Of a stretch of DNA of 64,000 nt, positions 11,703-44,956 are shown piece after piece. This stretch comes from Lagopus muta. Its lineage: Eukaryota; Chordata; Aves; Galliformes; Phasianidae. The notes below the pieces were generated by a model, which worked only from the letters and a program-made list of their open reading frames with translations, did no database searches and was not told the DNA's origin. The translations under genes were made by a program, and so were the position numbers. The stretch lies in the NCBI RefSeq assembly GCF_023343835.1, contig NC_064444.1:17211219-17275218 (forward strand), given 5' to 3'. How positions within the stretch are numbered: position 1 is the first letter of the stretch; each line of letters opens with the position of its first letter.

Positions 11703-12331
11703 AGAAAACACCCCTTTCAAAATCTATTTGATTTTCTCACCTTAAAATGGGGTTTGTGAAAATGTTTCTTTCTGCTTCTTTGGGTTAGAATCCAGTTGAA
11801 GCAGACGTGTTCTGAAAAGATGCATTTGCACACAGATGGACTGAACGCTTGGTTCGATCCACTTGTTGCTGCAATAGGCCACAACTGTAGGACTGGGTCT
11901 TGGGAAATCGAACCCTAACCTGTAGAATCTGTCTCAAAATTAGTTTGAGTATTCCTGGTGTGAATAGTGCAGCCTTCAGTTTGATTGCCCAAGCAGTGTG
12001 TCTCTATGGGCAGTAAAGAGAACATGAAACTGTGGTTTATTAGTACTTAAAAGGTGACAGTGTACTGGACTTAAGGACAGAATTGTTCCTCCCTAGCCAG
12101 AAAACGTGCAGGAAAACAGCAGGTAGCGTAAAAATGAAGTGTGGGGAGAAGCTACCCAGGCAGAGAACTTCTTGCTCTTCGTCATTCATCCTTTTCCCCT
12201 ACACCTGTGGATTGCAAACTGTCTGTTTCTTAGTTTATTTGATATGCCATGGATAGTGCTGTTTATTAATACAAGAATTCTTCTGCTGTTCAAACTGAAG
12301 ACTGACTCTTGTTTTGGATTTGCTTTTTCAG

Positions 12332-33737
<21,406 letters not shown>

Positions 33738-33876
33738 CACACGTGAAGTACTACAGACTTGTTTTTAATGAACTCCAACCAATACAGAAAGGGGAAAGCA
33801 TCTCTAACCAATCTTTACGCACATAGAACCGTAGCCATGGCCAGATTTCATGCTAAACTGTAAGCTGATTATCTTT

Positions 33877-33882
33877 AAAAAG

Positions 33883-33913
<31 letters not shown>

Positions 33914-33925
33914 AGAAAAAAAAGT
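33877..33925 (+). repeat. Adenine-rich tract
   Basis: Long A runs broken by single G residues, 140 bases after the RSPRY1 stop. It could prime oligo-dT internally and yield cDNAs that falsely suggest a short 3' UTR. Confidence 0.9.
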
Positions 33926-36100
33926 CTTTAATAAGCTGTTTCAGGTTGCCAGCAGTGGGAACTGGTTTCAACGGTAAGGAAAGCTGGTAGTTTGGTGTGT
34001 TATGGCTATTGGTTCCTCCAAGCAAGAGCATAGGAGGGCGTTCTCTCTTCCTCCCCTTTTCCTTCTCGCCTGTCGCAAGTGCTGAAATAATTTGCACTGG
34101 AAGTACACATACAATGCATTTCAGAAAGGAAATCTCTCCTAAAGCAGGGCCGCTCAGTCTCGTGCTCCAAAGCCTCTATTTTGGGCAGAAGTCAAGAATG
34201 CCAATGTTCAATGTAGCCTCCTGCTGGTCAGAGACTATATCTTCCAACAGTGGATGTTGAACTGCTCCAAGACTTGATCTGTACACAGACTGATTTGAAA
34301 GGACAGTGTGGAGACTGTAGAGAAATTCACGTTTTCATAACTCGGTGATTCCAAAGAAAATTCTGATTTGTTTTTAACTACTCAAAGGCTGGTGGTATTT
34401 TCAAGTACATGAGGTTTCTGATGCTTTTAACTTCAATATCCACATTTTTTTGTGAGGATATCATTTTCGGGAGGTATTCTTAACTAATTATAATGCTGGA
34501 CTGGAATTAATTTGATATTCTGGGTATTTTTTAAGGTATCTACAGACATCTTTTTTTAATTAGTATTGTTTTTGAAGCTTATGTTCACTTTGGAAAATAT
34601 TGAGCTAACTTAAAAGCGTAGAGAAGAATTCTGGGCCAGTGTATTTGAAGGGGGGGGGGAAATGTTATCCAAGTAACAAGTTCAGTCTTATTCTGTAACT
34701 CCTTAAAAATGCACCTTGCTTGTCATGTATCAGTCCTGCTCTGAGCAGGTTTGGGGCCACACTTTGTATTTTGGTAGGGATCTTAGGGGGGGAAACGTCT
34801 GCTCCACTTGAGTTACACATTTGTGACATTTGTATGTTGAGGATGTGTTTCAGCAGCAGCTTTTGACCACTTAGTTAGGTTTCTACAAGGAATCAGGGTT
34901 CAGTTGGTGAAGTAGCACAAAAGTCAGTGGAGTTGAGCTTATTTTGCACCGAGGCTGTGTAACTCTCTTCCAAGACTTGTACAGGTTGCTCTTTTAAATT
35001 ATTGGGATATATAGTAGAACTCTACTAATGCATACATAACTTACACCATAACCATCCCACTTCTTGGCAGCGATTCAGCAGTGGAGACTGTTGTAGTGAA
35101 TTCTCACGCTGTGAGGTATTTTATCCTCAACCTTTTACCATCTTTGTTAGGAAAGCTGAGATGTTTTCCTCATGCTGAGTACTTTTGCTTCCTACTGACA
35201 GCACTGCACACAGAATCAAGCTGTCTAGCAGTTCCTCTCACATCCTGCCTTCCCTAACTCAAGGGTGCTGAATTTAATCCAGAGGAGGAGGAGGGAGAGA
35301 AGTCCTCTGAGCCTCACGTAAAAGGTGTTCACTAGGAAAGTTCTGTGCATCACTTTGTTGTTGAGCTTTTTTCCAAATACAGACTGAATCGGGAGCGGAG
35401 CGAGGGCTGGTCTTGCTGAAATGTGAATTCTCTTCCAGCTGTTTTGATGAAGGTCAGATGGCAAACGGGTGCCTGGGCCTCTTCATTTCTTCATGGACTC
35501 CACTTTGCAAAGTTCATGTGTTTTCCACTTTGCCATTCTGCTTTTCGGAATCTTTAGAGATGAAATTCCAAATGCTTCCAAATGCAACAATAGGCACAAA
35601 GATACGAAGCGTGCTGTGGAGGAAGAAGTGGGACAGAACCACTTTGAACTCTGCCTTAATAGATGCCGTCAACTCTAGGCTTTGGGTTCCCTGGCCAGGA
35701 TTAACCGAGGTAAAACTTCCCCCAAGTGCCTGGGAATCCTGCTCAGTACCAAGTGCTGGATGAGATAGGCTCCAAGGCCCACAGAGGTGTCTGATTGAAA
35801 CATAGGGGTCCAAATAACCCAGGTGCCTTTGTGGACGTGGGTCTGAGTGCATGCTGCTTCACAAGGAGACCTGAATGCTTTAGATTACTTTGCTGGGCAG
35901 AGAGCCAGCAGCACCCGAAGGGGTTGTGTTGCAGAGGGCTGTCCTATTCATTTCACGTATGGAAAGGCTGTAGGTGGGGCTGGCTTTCTGCTGCCCTCCG
36001 CCATGGGGTGGCTGTGGGGAGCGGGTGCTCGCTGTGGGGCTCTGAGGGATGGGAAACTCAAGAAGGGGAGATGGAGCGTGGCACAGTCGGTCTGTTTGAA

Positions 36101-36106
36101 AATAAA
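36101..36106 (+). terminator. Polyadenylation signal AATAAA (RSPRY1)
   Basis: In the context TTTGAAAATAAAACGTC, followed by GT-rich sequence (GAGTGTTTGCCG). It is placed just before the ARL2BP promoter. Confidence 0.65.
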
Positions 36107-36239
36107 ACGTCTTGAAGAGTGTTTGCCGTTCTCTTGTGCTTCTGCTTGTGCTGGGACTTGGGGTTATGGCCTCAGAGCTGTGAGGGGGAAGCTTATGGAG
36201 GACGAGATCCCATCCGTCTTCCCCTCCATCCCGGCTTGC

Positions 36240-36450
36240 CATGGCGGCACGCGCCTTCTCCCATTGGCTCTTCCCGGTGTGTGGGCGGGACTTCTGCGGC
36301 CGGTTCCGCTCTGCGATTGGCTGCAGCCAGACCGGAAGGAAGCGTTTCCCAGGTAACGGCAGGGCCGGGGGCCGTGCGGGGTCCTGGGGGGGGGCGGTGC
36401 GGGGCGGTGCGTGCGCCGGGTGGGCCTGCGGTCCGTCTGGCTTAATTACT
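36240..36450 (+). promoter_or_regulatory. ARL2BP: ARL2BP CpG promoter
   Basis: A GC-rich stretch with two inverted CCAAT boxes, CCCATTGGCTC near 36260 and GCGATTGGCTG near 36312, about 50 bp apart (NF-Y style spacing). ACCGGAAGGAAG (ETS-type) lies at about 36332-36343. A possible donor CCAG|GTAACG follows at 36353, and a possible acceptor CGATTCCTCAG ends near 36483, so the start codon may sit in a second exon. Confidence 0.65.
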
Positions 36451-36538
36451 TTTCTATTAACGCCTCCCGTGTGCGATTCCTCAGTACTTTGTCCCACGAG
36501 AAGGAAGAGCGCAGCTAGCTGCGCGTTGTGCAGGAGGG

Positions 36539-36576
36539 ATGGAGAGCTCGGAGGAGGAGAACTTCGGTGTAGCCGT
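36539..36576 (+). CDS. ARL2BP: ARL2BP first coding exon
   Basis: Encodes MESSEEENFGVA plus a split Val, with a GT|GTAAGT donor. The extreme N-terminus is less conserved than the rest. Confidence 0.85.
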
Positions 36577-39500
36577 GTAAGTGTGCTGCGTTCTGCGTCG
36601 GGTCCGACGGCAGCTATTTCCTGCTTAACGTATCTTAATAGGAATTTAATGCGAGAGTGAACGTATGCCGTGCTGCTTAGTAGATGCTGCCCTTCGGGAC
36701 GACAAGGGCTCAGAGCAGTGCAGAGCCCTGGGAAGGAGGAGGAGCATGTGTTCAGAGTTGAGATGAAGTCCAAACTCCGTGCGCTGAGCCGGACAGCCCT
36801 GCAGTGACAGCGAGAGGGGGAATGGATTTGAACTGAAAGAGTGGGGGCTCAGAGGGCTTGTCACTGTGAGGGCAGTGAGCCCCTGCGAGCTGAGGGTGCC
36901 CCACTGGAGGTGCTCGGGGCCGGGCTGCGTGGAGCCCCGGGCAGCCTGATCCATAAGAGATGTGCCTGCTGACAGCACGGCTTGGGACTGGATGGGCTTT
37001 AAGATCCCTCCCAGCCCAACCATTGTGTTTCCATGACCTAACCGAATTTTACACAGGTGGGTGTTAAGGCTCACCCTATTCTTCCTGCCGTGCTCCTCAT
37101 CTGAAGCTTGTGGCTGAAGGGGATGTGGCTGTGCCTCTCAACATCATTTGTTTGTCTTGCCCCAAGGGCACACGGGCCTTGGGCTGCTACAGCAGCACAG
37201 GTTGTGCTGGCCTTGGTGTGCTTAAACGACGGGCTGCTTTGTGAGCATGTGTTTGCTGAGATGTGCAGGTATAGGTGTGGTTAGGGAAACTCAAATGGAT
37301 GCTGGTTTGGAACAGCTACAGTCGGGTGGTGTGCTTCACAAGCTGAAACTGGCTTAAATTAATAGAATAAGCTATGAAATATGAGCTGGAAAAGCCTCTA
37401 AAAACTGTGGTTTTGTTCATTGGGAGAGAGAGAGAGAAAAGAAAAGCAAATTATCCATAGCAAGGTCGTCTTGCATAGAAGTGCAAAATGAGAAGCCCTG
37501 TTGCTTGAAATCAGACAAGCGTGGAGGAACGCAGAGCTGCTGCTGCCCTGTGTGAGCTCCTCTGCTGGCTGAGCTGTGCCCTCTGGTGGAAATGTGCGCT
37601 TTCTGCTCTGCTGGGCTTCCCGCACCTCATCTTCTAAGCTTTAACACATCACCGATGTTGCTGGAACATGGCCTGGTGATCAGATGCATTCTTTATTCAA
37701 ATATCTTTACGGTTTTTCTGGTCAGGATGAGCCCTATGGCCGGACAGTTCAACTGCTCTTGGTTGAATTCTGGTGCTCTGCTGTCTGAAAGCAGCACAGT
37801 CTGAGGGAGAGTTCTGTTCTGCTTCTAACTGATGTGTCTGAACAAGAGCCATAAAATGAGCAGGGTTCTGAAATGTTGCTGCTAAAGGTTCCTTCTCTGG
37901 ATGTGTTCAGATCATTAATGATGCTTAACATCTGCTTACTGCTTATGAGGCTCATTACCTTATGAGGCTCTGCCCTTTGCGTGCAGCATGCACAAGAAAA
38001 AGCATTTGAGTTTCTTTAGTGAAATAATACATGTATTTATTGAGTTTAAGAAGGCCGAGTACTGCAAAACAGCATCTGAAGTTCTGTGGTCACCACGTTG
38101 AGTTATCCAGGAAATAAATGTGGTAGAAGCCTGGATTTACGGCATGGAAAATGCTTAATTTGGTGTTATGGTTGTACTCTTCTCGTTCTTTTTGCATCTG
38201 GACTGGAATTATGTAACATTAACACCAGTAAAACAACATTTTAGTTAGGAAAACATTACAGATGCCTAATGAAAATCCCACACAGCAGTCTTATGATCGG
38301 TCTCATGGAGTATTTCCTAGGTTGGCACTAGGAAATTGTGTTTGCTTCGCTTTACTGGGCTTTCCCTGCACTTGGCCTTTCCTGAACACTTAATTGTAAA
38401 GTTTATTTCTCCCATAGTTGCAGCGTGTATTTATGCAATACCACCTTTTCTGCTTTCAGCTCCTCCCCATCTGATGCAGAGTTTGATGCCATCGTTGGGT
38501 ACCTGGAGGATATCATCATGGGTAAGCTCAGCAAGCAGACAAGATGGGTGCTAAAGGTGCTGCACGCACACAGCCAGTCTACCCTCTGCCTGCTCATGGA
38601 AGCTCTTTCCTCTCTTTCCTTTCTTCTCATCATTGCTGCAGTAAAAAAGTGTACAGGAAAGCCTTTTGTGTGCTGTTTGTACAACAGCAGCCTTGGGATG
38701 TGGCACACCCTGTTGGTGGTAAGAGTGTTCAGTGAAGCCAGTCCTGTACTGTGTGAGCAGAGGCAATCATCAGCTCTCACCTTAACCAAGAGGTGTGCAG
38801 CCTGCCTGTTGTGTTGAGTTTGGTGCTAATTTGCTTTATTCATTTCCACAAGTGGGAAAAAAAGCCTTCAGTAGCTGGCAGTCCTGCTGGTACTTTTGAA
38901 TTTGAGAAGCTGTAGGAAGACAATTGACTTTAAATTCCACCCTGAGGTCAGAGCTGCTGCATAAAAGCAGCCGTGCGCTGCTGCCACGGGTGATGGGCTC
39001 CCTCAGCTGGAGCTGCTCCCTCTGTACTCTCACAGATGGGCCAGGATCTGGCCCAGCAGCAGCTGTGCTCCTTGGTGTGACTGCCTGCACGTGTGCCACA
39101 CGGGTGGCTGCCACAGGAGAGCAGAGGACTGATGACAGTGGGGTTTCTGTTGTGAAAAGAATGACTCAACCCCAACTAGATGATGCGTTTTTGTTGTGGT
39201 CCAGATGATGACTTCCAGTCCATACAGAGGAGTTTTATGGAGAAGCACTACCAGGAGTTCGATGAGTCAGAAGAAAACAAGCTCATCTACACTTCTATTT
39301 TTAATGAATACGTAAGATGCTTTTTCTTATCCCTCACATGAATTGCTTTTTTCATTTTCCTAAGGCCAAAATCAGGTCTTGTGTTCCCCCTTTTGTAGCA
39401 TGCTGGCTTCACGTAGAGCAAAGGCAGTGTGATGCCTGCTGCCTCTTTGTGGAGCACAGCTGTGCTCTGTGAGCAAGAGGGGGGTTATCTGGAGCCACGG

Positions 39501-41504
39501 GTTCCTTTCTGTTTGTTTCACCTGAAAGCTTACACGGTGTTCAGCTGTTTAACTTCTAACAGAAATCCAGCCTGTGTGCTGTGTGCATGACAAAGCAAAG
39601 TGAGGAAGGTTGGTTTCAAATTTGCATGTGAAGATCATTAAGATGCTGCGGGGTGGAGGGGATTCCTGATTGGGTTTTCTTTTGTGTTGGTTTTGACTGA
39701 TTGGCCTTTGTTTGTTTCTCTTTTAAGATCTCTTTGATAGAGAAATACATTGAAGAAAAACTGCTCGATCGGATTCCTGGTTTTAATATGACTGCTTTCA
39801 CAATGTCTTTGCAGTGAGTCCTCTGCTTTGCTTTTGTTGAGGGGGAGGGAGGGTTGTGTGTGTCTCAATCTTTCTATCTAGATTTGAATTCAGGTGTTCA
39901 CAGCTCTCCCTTGAGAAAGAAGCTCCCCCTTAAGGATCATAATAGTAGTAGGAGTGCTCTGCTACTCTGAATTCCTGCAGTATTGGCTGAAATATGACTT
40001 AGAATCATCTGCTGCATAGATTGCTGGTAAACACAAACAACAAGCAAACCCACAACCACTTCTACTCCAAGTTTCTTTTGCTTTGAACCTGTTTAAAACC
40101 AGACTTTCACATTCTCCACCTTCCTGATGTGTTTTTGTTATGCTTGGTGACTCTGGGGGCTGCACCCTTTAATCTTAGCAGGGCTGCTCTAGGATCTAAA
40201 CTGAGCTCTAGAGGTCTGGGTCCAGAAAGCTTTGAATTCCCACTCAGTAGCATCTCCCGGACTAACAGCAATAAGGGTTTTGTGTTACCTGTGCAGGTAT
40301 GGGCCATCTAGTGAAGGCTAATTAAAGTGAATAGCTCCATTAATAGGACATAGGAAATAGGACAATAGGAAAGGACAACTTGGAGTATTTCTCTACTGTA
40401 GAATAAACTGGAACAAATGCTGGTTGGATATGAGTTCTTTTGACTTACACATCAGTCCTTGGAAATCAGACAAAGAAACTGATACTCTTAAAGCTTGTGT
40501 TTAGATAAATGGTAATATTTTAATGTGTGTATTGTAACGATTGGAAATGCTGCAAGGTAATATTTGTCTAAGATTGTGCTTTATGAGAGGCCTGCAATGT
40601 TCTTGTTGAAGTTCTGTTAGTGTCCTGGTGCCATTTTTTGACCTCACATTTTAAAGTAAGAATTGAATGCATGGTTTTCTCATTCCTCATCTTCTCTCCG
40701 TAGGCAGCACAAAGACGAAATGGCAGGTGATATATTTGATATGCTCCTCACTTTTACTGACTTCCTGGCTTTCAAGGAAATGTTCTTGGATTACAGAGCT
40801 GTAAGTGTGTCACTTTGGTTATTTTCATTGGCATGATGGCTGTTATTTCTGCACAGCTCTACCTGAGAGCAACAAAGGCAGCGTCACCACGGTGGGTAAC
40901 AGCGTTCATTCACAGGTTATACAGGCCCAAAAGGAAAAGAACTTAATTGGGAGGCTGTTTGAACTCAAACTGCACCCCTGTAACTTCCTAGGGACAGGGT
41001 GAGGAGGCAGTGTGTGTCTCAGCAGCAGTTTCAGCTGGGGGTTCCACTTTGGAGACAAAAGGTGAACCCACAGGAGCCACGTATCACCAGTTCCCACTGC
41101 ACTGCCTGGGTGCAGGAGGCTGCTGGGAGCTGGGTGTGCAGCTGGCAGTGACACACAGGTACTAAATCCAGCTTCTGCACAACCTCTTGCTGAGAGGTTG
41201 TTTGGTTGTGAAGAGGAGGAAACAGATTGAAAAAAGAGGGAATAAATGCTCTGCTAAGGATTTTTTCAAGTCCCTCAGCAAGATGAGTGCTCAGATGCTC
41301 AGGTAATGTGTAGTTTTATATTGGTTTGACAAACAGAATATGAATTTCATCTTTTGAACTCAAAAGGTTGTGTATTTCAAAGCAGCATTGAGTTAAGGAT
41401 GTCTTCTTTTCTGACATTTCTAGGAAAAAGAAGGTCGAAGTCTGGATTTAAGTGGTGGATTAGTGGTGACATCACTAAACAAATCATCCATCTCCTCCTC
41501 CTAG
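36539..41504 (+). CDS. ARL2BP: ARL2BP, ARL2-binding protein / BART (6 coding exons, 156 aa)
   Basis: Coding exons: 36539-36576, 38460-38521, 39205-39311, 39728-39813, 40704-40800 and 41424-41504. They sum to 471 bases, 156 codons plus stop; the human protein is 163 aa. The product starts MESSEEENFGVAV, then runs SSPSDAEFDAIVGYLEDIIM, through NKLIYTSIFNEYISLIEKYI and GDIFDMLLTFTDFLAFKEMF. This is the all-helical BART domain, which binds GTP-loaded ARL2 and ARL3. The human protein works at centrosomes, cilia and mitochondria and retains STAT3 in the nucleus; loss causes retinitis pigmentosa with situs inversus. The C-terminus differs from mammals: it ends in KSSISSSS and is a few residues shorter. 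The start codon has G at -3 and +4. Confidence 0.95.
36577..38459 (+). other. ARL2BP intron 1
   Basis: 1.9 kb containing a CR1-like element at 36800-37035. Nothing else is recognised. Confidence 0.5.
36800..37035 (+). repeat. CR1 LINE fragment, divergent
   Basis: AGCGAGAGGGGGAATGGATT, TGGAGGTGCTCGGGGCCGGG, GCCCCGGGCAGCCTGATCC and TTAAGATCCCTCCCAGCCCA follow the CR1 order, with many CpG-type changes. Confidence 0.7.
38460..38521 (+). CDS. ARL2BP: ARL2BP coding exon 2
   Basis: Encodes SSPSDAEFDAIVGYLEDIIM. The acceptor is TTTCTGCTTTCAG and the donor G|GTAAGC. Confidence 0.95.
39205..39311 (+). CDS. ARL2BP: ARL2BP coding exon 3
   Basis: Encodes DDDFQSIQRSFMEKHYQEFD, then ESEENKLIYTSIFNEY. The acceptor is TTGTGGTCCAG and the donor TAC|GTAAGA. 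Confidence 0.95.
39728..39813 (+). CDS. ARL2BP: ARL2BP coding exon 4
   Basis: Encodes ISLIEKYIEEKLLDRIPGFN, then MTAFTMSL. The acceptor is TTCTCTTTTAAG and the donor CA|GTGAGT. Confidence 0.95.
40704..40800 (+). CDS. ARL2BP: ARL2BP coding exon 5
   Basis: Encodes QHKDEMAGDIFDMLLTFTDF, then LAFKEMFLDYRA. The acceptor is TTCTCTCCGTAG and the donor GCT|GTAAGT. Confidence 0.95.
41424..41504 (+). CDS. ARL2BP: ARL2BP last coding exon
   Basis: Encodes EKEGRSLDLSGGLVVTSLNK, then SSISSSS and a TAG stop. The acceptor is CATTTCTAG. The serine-rich end replaces the SLPASQNNLRH-type tail that I recall from human. Confidence 0.92.
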   Translation, partial: EKEGRSLDLSGGLVVTSLNKSSISSS

Positions 41505-44440
41505 AACAGCTGGTGCACTGCTACAGCTTGCATTGGGACATTAAAACACAAAAGATCACGAGAATCAAGGTGCTTTTATGTGATGAAAACTCTCTCAGAC
41601 TGTGCCTTCAGATGCCTGAAACTTGCTGGTATTCAGTGGCCACAGAAGAAGAGAACTGTAGTCCTCCTGGAGTAATTGTATTTTAAATACACAATATTTG
41701 CACACCATTCTAACTGTTACAAAGAAACTCAGCGTGCTGAGAAGATGATAAATAGAGCTGTATGTGTTTTTTTGTGGGGTTGGCTTCTCAGCCATCATCC
41801 CAAGAGGCAGAACTCTAAAGAATCAAGAAGGCAATGCAAAAAGAAAGTGTCTGTCCAGCTCTTGGGCAGGTGTGAATACATATATGCCTTTTTTAATCTT
41901 TAATCTGATGTTACAGCTTTGTTACAGAAGTGTTTGTTTCCATATGTAGATGTTTTAGCCCCAGGCTGCCTGTGTGCTGGGTGAGGGTTGCTGTGTTAGC
42001 GTGCAGATCTGTCTGCTCATTGGCTTAAGTCAGTCTCATCCTTAAGGTGCAAAGCTCTGATTGGCTTTGCTTCAGCCCCCAGCTGTTCTACACTGAGGAA
42101 ATAACTGTGACAAATCCAAAGCTGGCCTATCTGTGCAGTTTCTTTCTGTTTGGCAGTGGCACAGCTGTAAGCTTGAGGGTACGTTGGGCACGGACCTGTT
42201 CACCACCTGTCATTGGCTGCTCTAAATAGCATGCTGTTTAAAATGTGTGTTTGCTTTTTAGCTGTTGGTGAAGCAGCACGTGAGTGCTGCTAGTGGGGCC
42301 GTAGCCATAAGCCTGACACCAAACCCCAGCTGCTTCTGCCTTGACAGTTGCAATTAAAATGTATTTGGAGCCATAGTGACCCTCTGCTCTTGTGCTATCA
42401 GACATGTTAATCTCCTGCTTTGTGACACACTCGGGCAATGCATATCTAAAAGCATGAGAGCAGACAGGAGCAGGCTGCTGATGCTGCAGAGCACTGAGTG
42501 TTCCCTGCCAGTGCAGCAGCAGCTGTCACCCAATGAGGACCTGGGCAGAGCAAAAGTACAGCCTGCTTTGCAGGGAGAAAGCCTCCTACCAGCACAAAGA
42601 TGATCCTTGCTGGCTTCTGCCAGTCATCTCAGCAGTGCTAGGGTTTGATTGCTGAAGTGAAGTAGTTTATTTGAGCAGCAGTGAGGAGACCGGGCTGTGC
42701 AGGCTGCTCCCTCAAGTATGGTCAGCATGCAGGGCTGGGAAGCAAGCAGGGCAAAGCCCTGAGGTGGCTGTTACCAGAGGAAAAAAGTGAGGCTGTTGGG
42801 TAGCAGCTCTGGTCCAAACCAGATGCAGCTACGTGCCCTTCTGAATCCTGAGGTTAAAATTGGAGGTATCAAGACCTCGGGCTGCCATTCGTACATGGAC
42901 AGGAGCTCTTTGGTTAAACTCCTTCCTTCAGACTATTTAAGGTTCTATCAATTTTAAAAGAAACCCCATTGAAATGTTTTAATTGTGAATTGTTGAGCTG
43001 AATTCATTCTTAACTAAACCCCAAATTTCCCTTTTTAATTTTAACTGGAGCAAAATCCTTATTCTCCTGTTGCAGTTGCTCTGGATAATTATGTGAAGTA
43101 ACAGCAGTGCGAGTGGATACCCAGACAGTGATGTCCCAGAGGGGAGATGGTTCTGTTTTAAGCACAGCCTATTGTAATTTCAGAGTCCAGATGGAGCACA
43201 CGGTGTTGATTGAATTCATATTTGGATGGGGCTTATATCTCAGTTTCCTGTGTACCAAAGTCACCGTTTCACAGAGGTGTGGTTCCTCACTTCTTGCTGT
43301 TGATAGATCTGTGCTGTTCTGCTTGCTTAACTCACAAATTCTCTGTTGAGTGTTTTCAGATGAATTTATTTTGTAAAATAATTCAAATAGCGTGTTGACT
43401 AGATGCGTTAGTTTGGCTGTGAGGTGGGGATGTGATTGACCTCTGTGTCATTCGCCTGTGAACAACATCCACGTGAGCATTCAAGCTCTTTGTAAGCACT
43501 TGGGTGTGCTGATACCAACTCACAGTGAAGTTTTGTTGTTGCTCCTTTTTCATTTCAATTTTAGACTGTGAAAATTTGCACCAAAGCTCCCCTGGTTTTG
43601 AGTGGAGCTGCCCGGATCAAACCCTGCTCACTCCGTCCTGGCTGGTTTCTGTGGTTTGATGTTCCTGGGATGATTTGTTTCTCTGTGACACGCTGGGACT
43701 GGGCTCCAATCGGTGCCTTTTCCACCAGGCAAAGGTCTTTTATAAGGGATTAAATTTCTATATGCGCTGGGCTGTGTGCAAGTCTGACTTCATTTCTTAA
43801 GAGTTCTAACATTGCCACCAAAATGCATTTTGAGAGGCCAATTTTCTTATGGATTTTGGGTTTTGTACGTATTTGTTGAGACTTGACGTTCCATTGTGCC
43901 TGCTTTCCTTCCACAGCACGTGCAAGTAGATCTGTCAGGGGCTGATTGCTCTCCATGAGAGCAGTGAGGCAGTGGCACAGCTGCCCGGGGAGGTGGGGGA
44001 GTCACCATCCCTGGAGGTGTCCCAGAGCCGTGGGGATGTGGCACTGAGGGACGTGGGCAGTGGGCACAGTGAGGTTGGATTTGGGGTCTGAGAGCTCTTC
44101 CTGGTTCTGTGATTCCAGTGCAGTTTGTGCAGTCCCTTTTAAATTCACACCTTTCAGTAACGTACTTAAATTTCCTGAGCCCACCTCCGGATACAAGTTG
44201 TGTTGTGCACAACTTTACCCATGCAAACAGCGCATGTGGTAAACTTACAGAGTAGCTGCCTGTGTGTAAATAGATTAAAACCAGATGAAATAGACTTACT
44301 AGCTTGTACAAGAAGGATGTCAAGGAAAATGTTGTAGTGAGTGGCTGGGCATCTGGCATTGTGGCAAATGCCCACCACATCCCAAGAGAACAAAAGCTGG
44401 ATTTGTTGACAGCAGCGGTGGTGGAACAGACAGACTCGAA
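41505..44440. other. ARL2BP 3' UTR and ARL2BP-PLLP intergenic region (convergent genes)
   Basis: The first part must be ARL2BP 3' UTR. I find no AATAAA in the plus orientation; an ATTAAA at 42353-42358 is the best candidate end. The rest holds a CR1 fragment at 43955-44120 and no exon I recognise. Confidence 0.45.
43955..44120 (+). repeat. CR1 LINE fragment
   Basis: ATGAGAGCAGTGAGGCAGTG, GGCACAGCTGCCCGGGGAGG, GGGACGTGGGCAGTGGGCAC, ending at TTCTGTGATTCC. Confidence 0.85.
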
Positions 44441-44459
44441 TGTTGGATTTAGGAAGATA

Positions 44460-44498
44460 TTTATTGAAAGCATAAAACTGTGCTTTGACTTTTTTATT
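44460..44498 (-). terminator. PLLP: PLLP polyadenylation signals
   Basis: Read on the minus strand there are two AATAAA hexamers, at 44498-44493 and 44465-44460. They lie about 350-380 bases after the PLLP stop codon. Their use is inferred from position. Confidence 0.6.
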
Positions 44499-44842
44499 TT
44501 GAAGATCAGCGTGATAACAGTTTAGACTTCTTTCTTGGCCTAGCCTTCATCCTCCAGCTCTGCCCCCGCGGACAGAAGTTAATTGCAATTATTTACACCG
44601 CATCTGTGCGCGACCACAGGCAGCCACGCGGGCTTGGTTTAGTGAATGTTAGTACTGGAGTGCAGCCAACGGGGTGAGCCTCCTCGGTACAAGTGTTCCA
44701 GCAAGCAGCTGGCTCCTGTGCACCGTGCGAGGACCAGCAGGAGCTTCGACCTCGGTGAGCCCTCAGCATCTCGCGGTCACCCGAGAGCAGAGCGCCGACG
44801 GGCGGGACTGCAGCACCACGGACAGCGGCCACGATGGCGGCC

Positions 44843-44956
44843 TCACGCCTGGCTGGCCGCCTGGCTGCTGGCTGCGTTGCTGCCCGGTCCTTTCCAGGCA
44901 CGGAAGCTGAAGAAGGTGCTCGCCCCGTAGGTGAGCATGACGAGGCCGGCGAAGAA
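44843..44956 (-). CDS. PLLP: PLLP exon 4 (stop)
   Basis: Encodes FFAGLVMLTYGASTFFSFRA, then WKGPGSNAASSQAASQA and TGA. The acceptor is CGCTCCTCTTCCAG. Confidence 0.93.
   Translation of the reverse strand, partial: FFAGLVMLTYGASTFFSFRAWKGPGSNAASSQAASQA

Larger units (their letters stand above)
2994..12331 (+). other. RSPRY1 intron 1
   Basis: A 9.3 kb intron with no exon I can support. It holds CR1 fragments at about 3272-3615, 4052-4390, 5596-5690, 6548-6690, 7955-8090, 10858-10940 and 11566-11702. It also holds a 15-bp-period GC repeat at 3121-3162 and a small direct repeat of ATTATTAAGGGCCTT near 7063 and 7097. Confidence 0.55.
33738..36125 (+). other. RSPRY1: RSPRY1 3' UTR
   Basis: The 2.4 kb after the stop has no exon of another gene. 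It reaches the first clear polyadenylation signal, AATAAA at 36101-36106. It contains an adenine-rich tract at about 33877-33925 and a G run near 34651-34660. That the whole stretch is UTR is inferred from the absence of an earlier AATAAA and from the long 3' UTR known for mammalian RSPRY1. Confidence 0.65.

Noticed and set aside
35880-36773. A 297-codon minus-strand frame across the ARL2BP promoter
   Set aside because: Antisense to the RSPRY1 3' UTR and ARL2BP exon 1; low complexity and GC driven, with no recognisable domain.
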